Shown here one piece after another: positions 22,539-31,375 of a stretch of 33,767 bases of DNA. The translations under genes and the position numbers were made by a program. Where the stretch lies: NCBI GenBank assembly GCA_945860285.1, contig CAMAQB010000036.1, positions 1 to 33,767 on the forward strand, in the 5' to 3' direction. Each line of letters begins with the position of its first letter. Position 1 is the first letter of the stretch. The stretch comes from Akkermansia muciniphila (GTDB lineage: Bacteria; Verrucomicrobiota; Verrucomicrobiia; Verrucomicrobiales; Akkermansiaceae). The notes under the pieces were generated by a model. The model made no database searches. It saw only the letters and a list, made by a program, of their open reading frames with translations, and was not told the origin of the DNA.

Positions 22539-25476
22539 ACAAAAATTCGGTTGAGTTCAGCAGCGCCCAGCACACGCTGGTGAAATCCCTTTCCGTTGCG
22601 GCGGCGTGCGCGAGTTCCGCTTCTTCGGCCAAGGGCGGGCGGGAGAGAACCAATTGATAGGCGAGTTGGATGGCGGCGTGCGGATCATTGTTCGAGGATT
22701 TCAACACCCGCTCCGCAAGCAGTTTCGCCTGTCGTTGCACAAACGCGTTGTTCATCAGTTCGAGCGCCTGCAGCGGCGTGATCGTAACGCCACGCCGCGG
22801 CGTTTTCACAGCGGGGTCCGGACAATCGAAGGCATCGAGCAAAGGATCCTTGCCGCTGTTGATGTTCATCCGATAGACCGAACGACGATTGAACTGTGCG
22901 CCTTCCTTGTTGTTTTCCACATAGGTGTTGCCTTGAAAACCGGGACCGCCCGGTTGCAAATTGATCTCGCCGCTCGCGGAGAGCATGGCATCGCGCACCG
23001 CCTCGGCCTCCAATCGACGCGGTGCGTACCGCCAGAGCAACTGGTTGTCGGCATCGACGGCTGCGGCCTTGCGGTTGAAGTCGCCCGATTGCCGGTAGCT
23101 GCGCGAGTTGACGATCAATCGATGCATCGCTTTCACGCTCCAGCCGTTTTCGATGAATGTCGTGGCCAGCCAGTCGAGCAGTTCCGGATGGCTGGGTGGC
23201 ATGCCGTTCACGCCGAAATCGTTCGGTGTCGAAACAAGGCCCTGGCCGAAATGCAGGTGCCAGATTCGATTCGCCATGACCCGGGCCGGCAGGGGGTTTT
23301 TCGGACTGGCGAGCCATTCGGAAAACATCAGCCGACGCTGTGCTTCCGGCGCATCCGCAGGCAGACCGAAATCGGACTTGAGCGCCGTGATCGCGGAAAG
23401 CGCGCCCGGGGAAACAACTTCCGCGGGCTGGTTGACATTGCCGCGCACCAATCGTTTGGTCGGCTCCGGCTGGATTCGTGTGCCCACATAGGACTTGCCC
23501 AGGGCAATTGGTTTGAAGCCATTCAGCTCCTCGCGAATGCCTTCAAGTTTATGCAGCGCTACCAACCGCGCAGAGCGTTGATCCTCGCCGAGAGCTGCGA
23601 GCAATGCTTGCTGCGACACCGCAGAGCCGCCGCTTTGAAAGGCGGCGAGAACCTCGGCGTCGCTCAGGGCCCGGTCGTACAGCGCGGCTTGCTGGATTTC
23701 CCCCGTGAGCTGGCCGTTGCTGGCGCCGGTGTGCCGTTTGCCCAGCAGCACGTGGGCATCCCCGGCGGTAAATGTTGGCAGTTCCCCAACTTGATAGGTT
23801 TTGCCGATCATCGCGCCGTTGCGATACATGGTGAGGCTGTTGTCGGCGCGATAGACCGCGGCCATGTGAATCAACTCGTTGGGCGCGGCGGTTTCATCCG
23901 CCACCTCGAGCTCGCGGGTGCGGGTGAAGTTGTTGCTTCCCAGCATCCATTTCTTCGGCTGTTTTTCGGCAAAGACGATCGCGTCAAAGGTAGAGCCGTT
24001 GGCGCTTTCGAGGGAAATCGCGGCACCACCGGATTGTTCGAGAGTGGCCAGAGTCAGCCATGCCTCGATGGTTTTTTCGCGAATTTCGCGCGACAAGGGT
24101 TCGGAGACAAAAAAATCCCCGTCCTTGCGCAGTTGCAAACGTCCTCTTTCGATGATTGCTGAACCCTGCAGTTTTCCCGCTGCTTTCAAAAGCTCGGCGT
24201 CGTCGAATTTCCATCGCAACATTGCAACCGGCCCCACCACTGTGGAGCGTTGCGGCTGTTTTGCAACGGCAAGCCTGGCACCCTCCGCATCGATTTTCGC
24301 GATCTGTTCCGTTAGATCCGCCAACTGCTTCTCCAATGCTTGTTTGCGCTCCTGCCGGTCTTTGGTTTCCACGGTTCCTTCGATCATGCGCTCGCCGTGT
24401 TTGACGCCCTCGAAGACCGACTTCATGCGGTAATAATCCTCGTGGGGAATCGGGTCGAACTTGTGCGCATGGCAGCGGGCGCAGTTCACCGTGAGTCCGA
24501 GAAACGATTGACCCACAACGCCTAACAAATCCTCGAGTTCGTCCTCGCGGGTGATCATTTTTTGCGTGGGATTGGCCTGGGCGTTGCCCGCCTCATCCCA
24601 GGGACCGCAGACCAACAGGCTCGACCCGATCATGCCCTCGCTGGTCAGCGGCACCATTGCGTCGCCCGCCACCTGTTCTTTCATGAACCGGTCGTAGGGT
24701 TTGTCGTCGTTGAAGCTCTTGATCACATAGTCGCGATAGTGCCAGGCATTTTCGCGAGGGCGGTCGTATTCGAATCCCTGGCTCTCCGTGTAGCGGGCCA
24801 CGTCCAGCCAGTGGCGGCCCCAGCGTTCGCCGTAATGCGGCGAGGCGAGCAGGCGCTCGACCAGGTTTTCGTAAGCTTGGGGAGAGGCATCGGCAAGGAA
24901 GGCGCGCACTTCCTCCGGTGCCGGCGGCAAACCTGTTAGATCGAAACTCAGCCGGCGGATCAAGGTGGAACGGTCCGCTTCGGGGGCAAAGGTCAGGCCT
25001 TCTTTTTGCAGGCGGGCGGCAATGAAATCGTCGATGCCCGCACCGGCAGGTTTTTTGATCGGCTGCAGCGACCACAGATCACTGCGCACTTCGGCGATTT
25101 TGCCATCATCCGGCCAGATCGCTCCCTGATCAATCCAGGTTTTGAGCAGCGCGATTTGATCGGCGTGCATTCGATCGCCCTTCGACGGCATGAACTTCCC
25201 CTTGTCGCGCTCCGTGACCAGGTGGATCAATTTGCTTTCGTCCGCTTTGCCGGGCACAATGGCTTGTCCGTCATCACCGCCGCGCATCGCGAACAATTTT
25301 GCATCAAGCCGCAGGCCGCCCTTTTGTTTTTCCGGGCCGTGGCATTTCACGCAGTGCTCCTGAAGGACCGGCTCGATATCGCGTTTGAAATCGACCGGCC
25401 CTGCCGGGTCCGCTGTCGCCCTGGCAAGACCCAGCATCAGCAGGGCCCCGGCACAGGATATGGGCGACAACGACAT
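22528..25476 (-). CDS. PSCyt1 / DUF1549 / LamG / DUF1553 protein
   Basis: A 982-aa secreted multidomain protein. After a signal peptide (to about 22) comes a planctomycete-type cytochrome c domain with heme site CVKCH (42-46) and GGLRLDAKLFAMRGG. Next is DUF1549 at about 140-365 (LIRRLSFDLTGLPP, HYGERWGRHWLDVARY, NCARCHAHKFDPIPHEDYYR, a second CxxCH). A LamG/concanavalin-like lectin domain follows at about 420-610 (WLTLATLEQSGGAAISLES, QQAALYDRALSDAEVLAAF). DUF1553 is at about 690-940 (NPLPARVMANRIWHLHFGQG, NDFGVNGMPPSHPELLDWLA). It probably carries electrons and binds carbohydrate at the cell surface; the biochemical role is unproven. It partners the DUF1501 gene, which it overlaps, and follows the SGNH hydrolase after 12 nt. 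Confidence 0.94.
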   Translation of the reverse strand: MSLSPISCAGALLMLGLARATADPAGPVDFKRDIEPVLQEHCVKCHGPEKQKGGLRLDAKLFAMRGGDDGQAIVPGKADESKLIHLVTERDKGKFMPSKGDRMHADQIALLKTWIDQGAIWPDDGKIAEVRSDLWSLQPIKKPAGAGIDDFIAARLQKEGLTFAPEADRSTLIRRLSFDLTGLPPAPEEVRAFLADASPQAYENLVERLLASPHYGERWGRHWLDVARYTESQGFEYDRPRENAWHYRDYVIKSFNDDKPYDRFMKEQVAGDAMVPLTSEGMIGSSLLVCGPWDEAGNAQANPTQKMITREDELEDLLGVVGQSFLGLTVNCARCHAHKFDPIPHEDYYRMKSVFEGVKHGERMIEGTVETKDRQERKQALEKQLADLTEQIAKIDAEGARLAVAKQPQRSTVVGPVAMLRWKFDDAELLKAAGKLQGSAIIERGRLQLRKDGDFFVSEPLSREIREKTIEAWLTLATLEQSGGAAISLESANGSTFDAIVFAEKQPKKWMLGSNNFTRTRELEVADETAAPNELIHMAAVYRADNSLTMYRNGAMIGKTYQVGELPTFTAGDAHVLLGKRHTGASNGQLTGEIQQAALYDRALSDAEVLAAFQSGGSAVSQQALLAALGEDQRSARLVALHKLEGIREELNGFKPIALGKSYVGTRIQPEPTKRLVRGNVNQPAEVVSPGALSAITALKSDFGLPADAPEAQRRLMFSEWLASPKNPLPARVMANRIWHLHFGQGLVSTPNDFGVNGMPPSHPELLDWLATTFIENGWSVKAMHRLIVNSRSYRQSGDFNRKAAAVDADNQLLWRYAPRRLEAEAVRDAMLSASGEINLQPGGPGFQGNTYVENNKEGAQFNRRSVYRMNINSGKDPLLDAFDCPDPAVKTPRRGVTITPLQALELMNNAFVQRQAKLLAERVLKSSNNDPHAAIQLAYQLVLSRPPLAEEAELAHAAATERDFTSVCWALLNSTEFLYVK

Positions 25477-25488
25477 GTCAGTGATGGA

Positions 25489-26214
25489 TCAGGGAGCCGG
25501 TTTTGCTGCCGGATCCGCCCAGCTTGCTTTTGCTTTCTCGATTTGTTCGTCGCTCAGACCAAAAGCCTTGAGCACGCCAAGTGCCATCATTTGATCTCCC
25601 GCCGGATTCATGTGCACGCCGTCGCCGGTGAGGATGTTGCCTTTTTTCTCGGCTCCCGCCTTGGTGATGATGGCCTGCATGTCGGCATTCAAATCAGCCA
25701 GCAGGCACTTTTTCTCTTTTGCCAGTTCCTTGAGGAAATCATTGTAAGCGACCAGTTTCTGATTGTTGGGATTCGGCTGGTCCTCACCGATCATGGTTGA
25801 TGTGAGGATCATCACCTTGACACCGGCGGTCTGGCACTGGTCGACAATCTTGGTAATGTTGATCTTGTATTGGTCGAGCGGCACGCCATTGGCACCGTGC
25901 CAGACGTCGTTCACTCCGCAGCTCAGCGTCATCCAATCGGGTTTTTTGCTCAAGGCATCGCGATCCAGTCGTTCGAGCATGTTGTTGGACTTGTGGCCAC
26001 TGATTCCCGCAGGGATGGCGGTGGTTTTCACACCGGCGGCCTCGAGACCCTTGATGACCAGGGTGACATACCCCTTGGGTCCGGCACCGGCCTGGGTGAT
26101 CGAGTCGCCCATGAAGGCGATTTTCTGACCTTCCTTCACCGCGATCTCCCCGGCCATCAAAGTGCTCCCTGCCATCAGCGCTGCCGCTGCCATCATGTTG
26201 AGTATGTTTTTCAT
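25489..26214 (-). CDS. Secreted SGNH/GDSL hydrolase
   Basis: A 241-aa esterase-type hydrolase with a signal peptide (MMAAAALMAGSTLMAG). All four SGNH blocks are present: GDSIT with Ser38 (36-40), Gly73 in GISGHKS, Asn102 in GVNDV, and DGVH with Asp198 and His201. Such enzymes remove acetyl or other acyl groups from polysaccharides and related substrates, fitting the sulfatase next to it. ATG 26214 has AGGAAG 13 nt upstream; an open frame extends to 26313 but runs into the sulfatase gene and lacks a good start. It lies 34 nt after the sulfatase and 12 nt before the PSCyt1/DUF1549 gene. The C-terminus is Ala/Lys/Pro-rich. Confidence 0.93.
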   Translation of the reverse strand: MKNILNMMAAAALMAGSTLMAGEIAVKEGQKIAFMGDSITQAGAGPKGYVTLVIKGLEAAGVKTTAIPAGISGHKSNNMLERLDRDALSKKPDWMTLSCGVNDVWHGANGVPLDQYKINITKIVDQCQTAGVKVMILTSTMIGEDQPNPNNQKLVAYNDFLKELAKEKKCLLADLNADMQAIITKAGAEKKGNILTGDGVHMNPAGDQMMALGVLKAFGLSDEQIEKAKASWADPAAKPAP

Positions 26215-26248
26215 ATTGCTTTGGTAACTTCCTGTTGTGATAGAATAA

Positions 26249-27595
26249 TTATTTTTCCTTCTTCGGCTCCAGCACCTTTTTCTCCGGGTAATCCAGACCC
26301 TCGCGGCTGTCATAAACGGACTTCAGCCAGGCCTGCATTTCTCTTTTCATGCGTGCCGTGACTTCGGGCAGTTTGTCCGCCAGGTCGGTTTTTTCGGACA
26401 AGTCATTGATAAGATCGTAGAGTTCGTATTTGTCGGCACCCCGCCGATGCAGTTTGTATTGGTTGTCGCTCCATACCACATAACCGTCTTCCAGGCTGGT
26501 TTGGCCGTGATGAAAGAAACCGATCGGCCGCGGGCGTTGCTTCATTTCTCCATCGAACAACGGCAGCAGGCTCAGGCCATCGATGGGCAGCACCTGGTTG
26601 GGCAGTTGGATTTTCAGGATGTCCATCACCGTCGGATAGATGTCGCTGGTCACGGCGGCGACATCGGTGATCGCCGGTTTTTTGATCCGCGACGGCCACT
26701 CGACAATGCCCGGCACACGGATGCCGCCTTCCCAAAGTTCGCCCTTGTGGCCGCGCAGGTTTTTGTTGGAACCGAAGGCATCCGGCTCCTTGTTGTCTTC
26801 CATCCACGCGCCGTTGTCGCTGTTGAACCAGACAATCGTGTTGTCGGCGATGCCGAGTTTGCGCAGTCCGCTGCGCAGCGAGCCCATGCTGCGGTCGACA
26901 CCGATGATTTCGCCATAATACGGCGAACCACCGGCCGCTTTGAGGTCCTCGGGAGTCGGTTGCAGCGGGACGTGCGGACTGCCGAACCAGACGACCGCAA
27001 GAAACGGTTTGCCATCCTTGTTGCTTTTTTCGATGAACTTCAAGGCCTCGGCGACGATGGCATCGGACCCGTCACCTTTGGTTTTCTCCGGCACGCCGTT
27101 GTGGCCGAAGGTCCAGTCGGGTTCGAAGTAGTTCGACACCGAGAACGACTCGTCAAAGCCGACATTGAGGGGCGAAAAGCGTTCGGTATTGGCGATCACC
27201 TTGCCCGGTCCGGGAACTCCGTTGAGATGCCACTTGCCGAAGTGCGCCGTGCTGTAGCCCACGGTTTTGACCGCTTGGGCGATGGTGACTTCCTGTTTGC
27301 GAAGGGTCATGCCCGGCCAGAGGCAGTTCATCCGGTAGGGATGCCGACCGGTCATCACGCTGGCTCGCGTGGGCGAGCAACTCGGATGGGCGGAGTAGAA
27401 ACGATTGAAACGAAGTCCGCCTGCAGCCATCGCATCGAGGTTGGGCGTTGGAATTTTTTTCAGACCGTTGTAGCCGACATCACCCCAGCCCTGGTCGTCG
27501 GTCATGCAGAGGATGATGTTTGGTTTGGCATTGTCAGCCGCATGAGCGGTGACCCATGCAAGCGCGCTCAAGGCGCCGAGTAGGGCGAATTTCAT
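26249..27595 (-). CDS. Secreted sulfatase (formylglycine type)
   Basis: A 448-aa type I sulfatase with a signal peptide ending near AHAADN. Metal-binding Asp33/Asp34 lie in MTDDQGWGD. The modification motif CSPTRASVMTGRHP is at 73-86, with Cys73 to be converted to formylglycine (C-x-P-x-R). GYSTAHFGKWHLNG, VVWFGSPHVPLQPTPED, WFNSDNGAW and LRGHKGELWEGGIRVPG complete the core. It should hydrolyse sulfate esters on a polysaccharide or glycan outside the cytoplasm. No formylglycine-generating enzyme is in the window. The next genes in the same direction are an SGNH hydrolase and a PSCyt1/DUF1549 protein, suggesting polysaccharide deacylation and desulfation. Confidence 0.95.
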   Translation of the reverse strand: MKFALLGALSALAWVTAHAADNAKPNIILCMTDDQGWGDVGYNGLKKIPTPNLDAMAAGGLRFNRFYSAHPSCSPTRASVMTGRHPYRMNCLWPGMTLRKQEVTIAQAVKTVGYSTAHFGKWHLNGVPGPGKVIANTERFSPLNVGFDESFSVSNYFEPDWTFGHNGVPEKTKGDGSDAIVAEALKFIEKSNKDGKPFLAVVWFGSPHVPLQPTPEDLKAAGGSPYYGEIIGVDRSMGSLRSGLRKLGIADNTIVWFNSDNGAWMEDNKEPDAFGSNKNLRGHKGELWEGGIRVPGIVEWPSRIKKPAITDVAAVTSDIYPTVMDILKIQLPNQVLPIDGLSLLPLFDGEMKQRPRPIGFFHHGQTSLEDGYVVWSDNQYKLHRRGADKYELYDLINDLSEKTDLADKLPEVTARMKREMQAWLKSVYDSREGLDYPEKKVLEPKKEK

Positions 27596-27667
27596 CGTGG
27601 ATTATTTATGAGGTGAAGCGTTGGTGGTTTTATTCCCGACCATAACGGATGAAAAACGATCCATCTT

Positions 27668-28369
27668 TCATCCCAAGTCAAACAGCAGGGCCTCGCTGTC
27701 GGCGGCGGCGTGGATGGCGAAATTACCCGCCGACTCCGTATGCGCGGCATCGCCGTCGTGCAAGGTTTCACCGTGGACCGCAAGTTCTCCGCGGATCACC
27801 TGCAACCACAGGCCGCGACCTTTCGCGACGTCATGACCCAATGTGTCGCCTGCTTTCAGGCGAATCCGATAGACGTCAGCGTCCTGACGGATCAATGCCG
27901 AATCATCGCGACCATCCGCGGAAATCACGAGGACCTTTTTTTCATGGTCGCTGCCCTGATGCGGGTGCCACTCGGTGTACGACGGGGTGAGTCCGTTTTC
28001 CCGTGGCGTGATCCAGATTTGCAAAAACCGTGCATCGCTGGTTTTGCTGGGATTGAACTCGCTGTGGGTCACGCCCGAGCCCGCGCTCATCAGTTGAATC
28101 TGCCCGGGCGAAAGAGTGCGGCCGTTGCCCATGCTGTCGTGGTGTTCCAATTGTCCCTCCACCACATAACTGAAGATCTCCATGTTGCGGTGCGGATGGG
28201 CGGGAAATCCGCCGCCTGCCGCGACCCGATCCTGATTGATGACCCGCAGCGTGCGAAAGCCCATGTGCCGCGGATCATGGTAATCGGCGAAACTAAAGGT
28301 ATGGTAGGAGTCGAGCCAGCCGTGGTTGGCATGACCGCGCTCGAGTGATTTTCGGACAATGACGTTCAT
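27668..28369 (-). CDS. Pirin family protein
   Basis: A 233-aa double-cupin protein. The N-terminal cupin carries the metal ligands His58 and His60 (FPAHPHRNMEIFSY), His102 and Glu104 (GVTHSEFNP), the classical pirin set. The C-terminal cupin (VYRIRLKAGDTLGHDV, RGLWLQVIRGEL) has no metal site, which is normal. YhhW-type members oxidise quercetin in vitro; other pirins are redox-related regulators. There is no signal peptide, so it is cytosolic, unlike its exported neighbours. It lies 42 nt after the thioredoxin-like gene and 72 nt before the sulfatase. Confidence 0.93.
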   Translation of the reverse strand: MNVIVRKSLERGHANHGWLDSYHTFSFADYHDPRHMGFRTLRVINQDRVAAGGGFPAHPHRNMEIFSYVVEGQLEHHDSMGNGRTLSPGQIQLMSAGSGVTHSEFNPSKTSDARFLQIWITPRENGLTPSYTEWHPHQGSDHEKKVLVISADGRDDSALIRQDADVYRIRLKAGDTLGHDVAKGRGLWLQVIRGELAVHGETLHDGDAAHTESAGNFAIHAAADSEALLFDLG

Positions 28370-28411
28370 GTCCCTGCTGTTACCATGGGATCGGCACCAG
28401 TCAACAGGCGA

Positions 28412-28900
28412 TCAAGGCTTTTTCTCCGCCGCTGGTTCCGCAGGCTTTTTCGCGCCCGCTTTTTCCAGCAATTCGCCGAGATGTTTCACGTAGGCCTCGG
28501 GTCCGCCTTCGCGGTAGCCGATGTCTTCGGAAAGTTTTTTGCCCTCGGCATCAAGAAGCAGCACCGTCGGGTATCCTTCAAGCGGATATTGTTTTTCGAG
28601 TTCCTTGTTCTGTTTTTTCAAATCGGCCGCCTGTTTCGATTTTTTTGGGAAATCGACTTCCATCAGCACCAAATTTTTCGCGGCGTATTCCTTGAATGCC
28701 TTTTGAGCAAAAACCTCCTTGTCGAGCTTGATGCACCAGCCGCACCAGTCGGACCCGGTGAAGTCGATGAGGATCGGTTTGTTTTCGGCCTTGGCTTTCG
28801 CTTTGGCTTGTTCCCAGTTGGTCATCCAGCCTTCGCCACCGGCGAGGGCGAAGGAACTGCAAAGAAGAAATCCGGCGGCGATGCGTGTGATGTGTTTCAT
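28412..28900 (-). CDS. Secreted thioredoxin-like protein
   Basis: A 162-aa protein: signal peptide MKHITRIAAGFLLCSSFALA, then a thioredoxin fold with the active site WCGWC (Cys53 and Cys56) after PILIDFTGSD, and the cis-Pro loop GYPTVLLLD. The DxxGSDWCGWCIKL pattern is the DsbD-gamma/YyaL-like kind that reduces or isomerises disulfides in the periplasm. The tail is Lys/Ala/Pro-rich (KAGAKKPAEPAAEKKP). It lies 36 nt after the PPC-domain gene; it may serve the Cys-containing exported neighbours, but this is inference. Confidence 0.92.
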   Translation of the reverse strand: MKHITRIAAGFLLCSSFALAGGEGWMTNWEQAKAKAKAENKPILIDFTGSDWCGWCIKLDKEVFAQKAFKEYAAKNLVLMEVDFPKKSKQAADLKKQNKELEKQYPLEGYPTVLLLDAEGKKLSEDIGYREGGPEAYVKHLGELLEKAGAKKPAEPAAEKKP

Positions 28901-28936
28901 GGCTTCCCAATTAACGATGTCGCGGACGATTTTTGT

Positions 28937-31363
28937 TCATTGTTTCTTTTGCCGCAGTTGTTCCAGCCTGCTGAGCGGTTTTTCGGCGGGTGCGGGCGCA
29001 GGGGCGGCCTGCGACGGCGGAGCTGCCTGGGCCGCGACAACGGGTTGGGCGGGCGCGGGGGCCGATGGCGCATCGATCCGCAAAACCCCGCCCTTGGCGC
29101 ACTGGTGGGCGATGCTCCGACCGTTTTGCGGGATCAGGATTTTGCAGAACAAATTCTGGTGCTTGCCGATCGTCGCGTCGGCGGCAACTTCGAGCGCGAA
29201 GCTCAGCTCCTTGGCGCTTTTGTCAAACGACATCACCGCCGCCTTGACGCCATGCGGCAGGCCCAGCAATTCCGCACTGGCATTGCCTTCAAAGGGTGTC
29301 GCGATTTGAAGTTTACCGTGAATCGATGTCGCTTTGTTCTGTTCGGTGGCGGCCATTTCGAGGCTCATGGTGAGGAATGGTTCGGCCACGGTCAGCGTGG
29401 CGAGTTTTGAGGAAACCAGCACCGTGCCTTTGGGGGTTTTCGATTCGGCCAGGATCACGATCGGCCAGGAACCGGGAACGGCATCGCTGCTGGCATTGAT
29501 TTGATAAACCGCCGCCGCCGCATCCTTGGCGACATCAAGGGTCACCGGCGCACCGATTCCCGGCGGCGACCAGAGAAATCGCAGCACGACCGGCTCGGCG
29601 AATCCCGGCGCGCGGAGGACTTTGACGTTCAAGGGCAGCACGCCGTTCTTGACGATCGGCACGGTGGGTTGTTCGAGCTCGATTTGCAGAGGTGCTTCAT
29701 CGATGACCGCCATGCTGATCCGGTCGACCGAGGTGCCGTGGTAGGAACCCTGGTTGTTGATGTCCACGTGTTCGATGCGTTCACCCAGCAGCCCCGCAAG
29801 GGCCGGAGGAGCGCCGTCGCCCGCCGCCTTGAGCTGGATTTGATACAATCCTCCCGCCACCGGGGCATCGGCCGCCGCTTCTAACAAAACAGGAAACGAC
29901 GTGGCGTTTTTGGGAGCGACCGGCGCGGTCATGGTCATGCCCGGCGGCAGGGCATCCGCTTGCAGGCGGAGTTCGCAACCGACATTTTCACGGGTGAAAT
30001 TCACCACGGTGGCGTAGCGGTTGCCGCGCGGCACGGTGAGCATTTTCCACTTCTGCGACTGACCGCGATCAACGGTGGGCAGCGCGGCGCTGATCGCGGG
30101 TGATTTTTCGGCAATTTCTACCCGATACGTGAAATCCTCGCGACCATTGCGCAGTTTGTCGGTGATGCGGACGAAATAATCGCCGTCGGCCGGACAAGGC
30201 CAGACCAGCGAGCTGTCGAGACCGCCCTGATCATCGTTGCCTTGGATTCTTTTCCCGGCGGCATCGTGCAGGGTGAGCACCGAGTCGAGCGGCGAACGAA
30301 GCGCCAGTGCCAGAACTTTGATCACAAGCTGCTGGTCTTTTTTTGCGTTGAAACGAAACCAGTCATTATCCTTGTCCTCCGCAATGATTCCCTGCGCGGC
30401 GCAGGGTAGAGCAGGCAAAACAGTGGCTTTCTTGAAGTCGTTGTTCGGTTCGCTCTCATTCGCGTAGTTCAATCCGCTCAGGGCAATCCAGTTCGGCGAG
30501 GGCGCGGAAAGTTTGCCGCTAAAAGCAAAAAGCGGAAACGGGTTCGGACCCGACGGCGGTAGAGTGACGGACTGCTTGATCGGTCCGGCGGGGTCGCCGA
30601 GGAAGGTGAACTCGACCGTTTCGCCGGGTTTCGCGCCACAGGGGAAAACCGCGGCGGGACGCGGCGCGGTGGAAATGTGCAGCCGATAACGGCACTTGTC
30701 GTTGCCCTCGTAGGCGGCTTCGCGGACGACGATGCGGTAGTCGCCGTCTTCCGAAGCGACAATCGACGCATAACTGTCGGTGCGCAACAACGGGGTGTCG
30801 TCGCGGGCGCTCAGTTCGAAACGACGGGGATCGAGAATCGCCACGAAGGCATCGAACATTTCCTGGCCGAGCCGGATGGCCTCCACTTCGGCGGTGAGGC
30901 GCTGGCCTTTTTTCATACGACAAACATAGTAGTCCTCGTCCTCCAGTTTGACGACCCCGTGAACGGTGGTGTCGGGCACGATTTTCTGCGCCTGTTCGAA
31001 GCTGTTGTTCGGCTCCACTTCGTCGACGACCGGAAACTGGCCGACCATGAAAAGTTTCATCTCGCTGATGCCGCCGGAGCAGCGCACACGCAGCGGGTGT
31101 TCGCCGAGCGGAGCATCGGCGGCGATGCTGGCCATCGCGGTGAAATGCTTGTCATCGCGGACTTTGATGTCGGTGATCACCAGCCCCTTTTGATAGCAAA
31201 GGATTTCCTTCACGTCGTCGAGGCGCTCGCCGTGAAAATGGAGCTGCACCGCCGTGCCGCGCTGCCCGCCCGGCGGTTGCACGAGGGACAGCAGCGGGGA
31301 AAACGCCTGGGCTGCGGCGGCGAACAACAGCAAAAGCAGAGCATGGAGGACGGCGGATTTCAC
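28937..31363 (-). CDS. Secreted protein with two PPC-like beta domains
   Basis: An 808-aa exported protein starting at GTG 31363 with a clear signal peptide (VLHALLLLLFAAAAQAF). An IPT/TIG-like N-terminal segment (QPPGGQRGTAVQLHFHGE) is followed by two pre-peptidase C-terminal domains (PPC), near 115-235 (DEVEPNNSFEQAQ, DYYVCRMKKGQRLTAEVEA, DGDYRIVVREA) and near 305-430 (ANESEPNNDFKKAT, DNDWFRFNAKKDQQLVIKV, DGDYFVRITD). The rest is beta-rich, with a Pro/Ala-rich tail. No protease catalytic site is visible. Such proteins often accompany DUF1501 genes in this phylum and are thought to bind surface polymers. It lies 12 nt after the second DUF1501 gene. Confidence 0.88.
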   Translation of the reverse strand: MKSAVLHALLLLLFAAAAQAFSPLLSLVQPPGGQRGTAVQLHFHGERLDDVKEILCYQKGLVITDIKVRDDKHFTAMASIAADAPLGEHPLRVRCSGGISEMKLFMVGQFPVVDEVEPNNSFEQAQKIVPDTTVHGVVKLEDEDYYVCRMKKGQRLTAEVEAIRLGQEMFDAFVAILDPRRFELSARDDTPLLRTDSYASIVASEDGDYRIVVREAAYEGNDKCRYRLHISTAPRPAAVFPCGAKPGETVEFTFLGDPAGPIKQSVTLPPSGPNPFPLFAFSGKLSAPSPNWIALSGLNYANESEPNNDFKKATVLPALPCAAQGIIAEDKDNDWFRFNAKKDQQLVIKVLALALRSPLDSVLTLHDAAGKRIQGNDDQGGLDSSLVWPCPADGDYFVRITDKLRNGREDFTYRVEIAEKSPAISAALPTVDRGQSQKWKMLTVPRGNRYATVVNFTRENVGCELRLQADALPPGMTMTAPVAPKNATSFPVLLEAAADAPVAGGLYQIQLKAAGDGAPPALAGLLGERIEHVDINNQGSYHGTSVDRISMAVIDEAPLQIELEQPTVPIVKNGVLPLNVKVLRAPGFAEPVVLRFLWSPPGIGAPVTLDVAKDAAAAVYQINASSDAVPGSWPIVILAESKTPKGTVLVSSKLATLTVAEPFLTMSLEMAATEQNKATSIHGKLQIATPFEGNASAELLGLPHGVKAAVMSFDKSAKELSFALEVAADATIGKHQNLFCKILIPQNGRSIAHQCAKGGVLRIDAPSAPAPAQPVVAAQAAPPSQAAPAPAPAEKPLSRLEQLRQKKQ

Positions 31364-31375
31364 GGCATCAACCGA

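Noticed and set aside
22606-24162. 518-codon plus-strand open frame
   Set aside because: It is antisense to the PSCyt1/DUF1549/DUF1553 gene, which has clear motifs; nothing recognisable in the frame itself.
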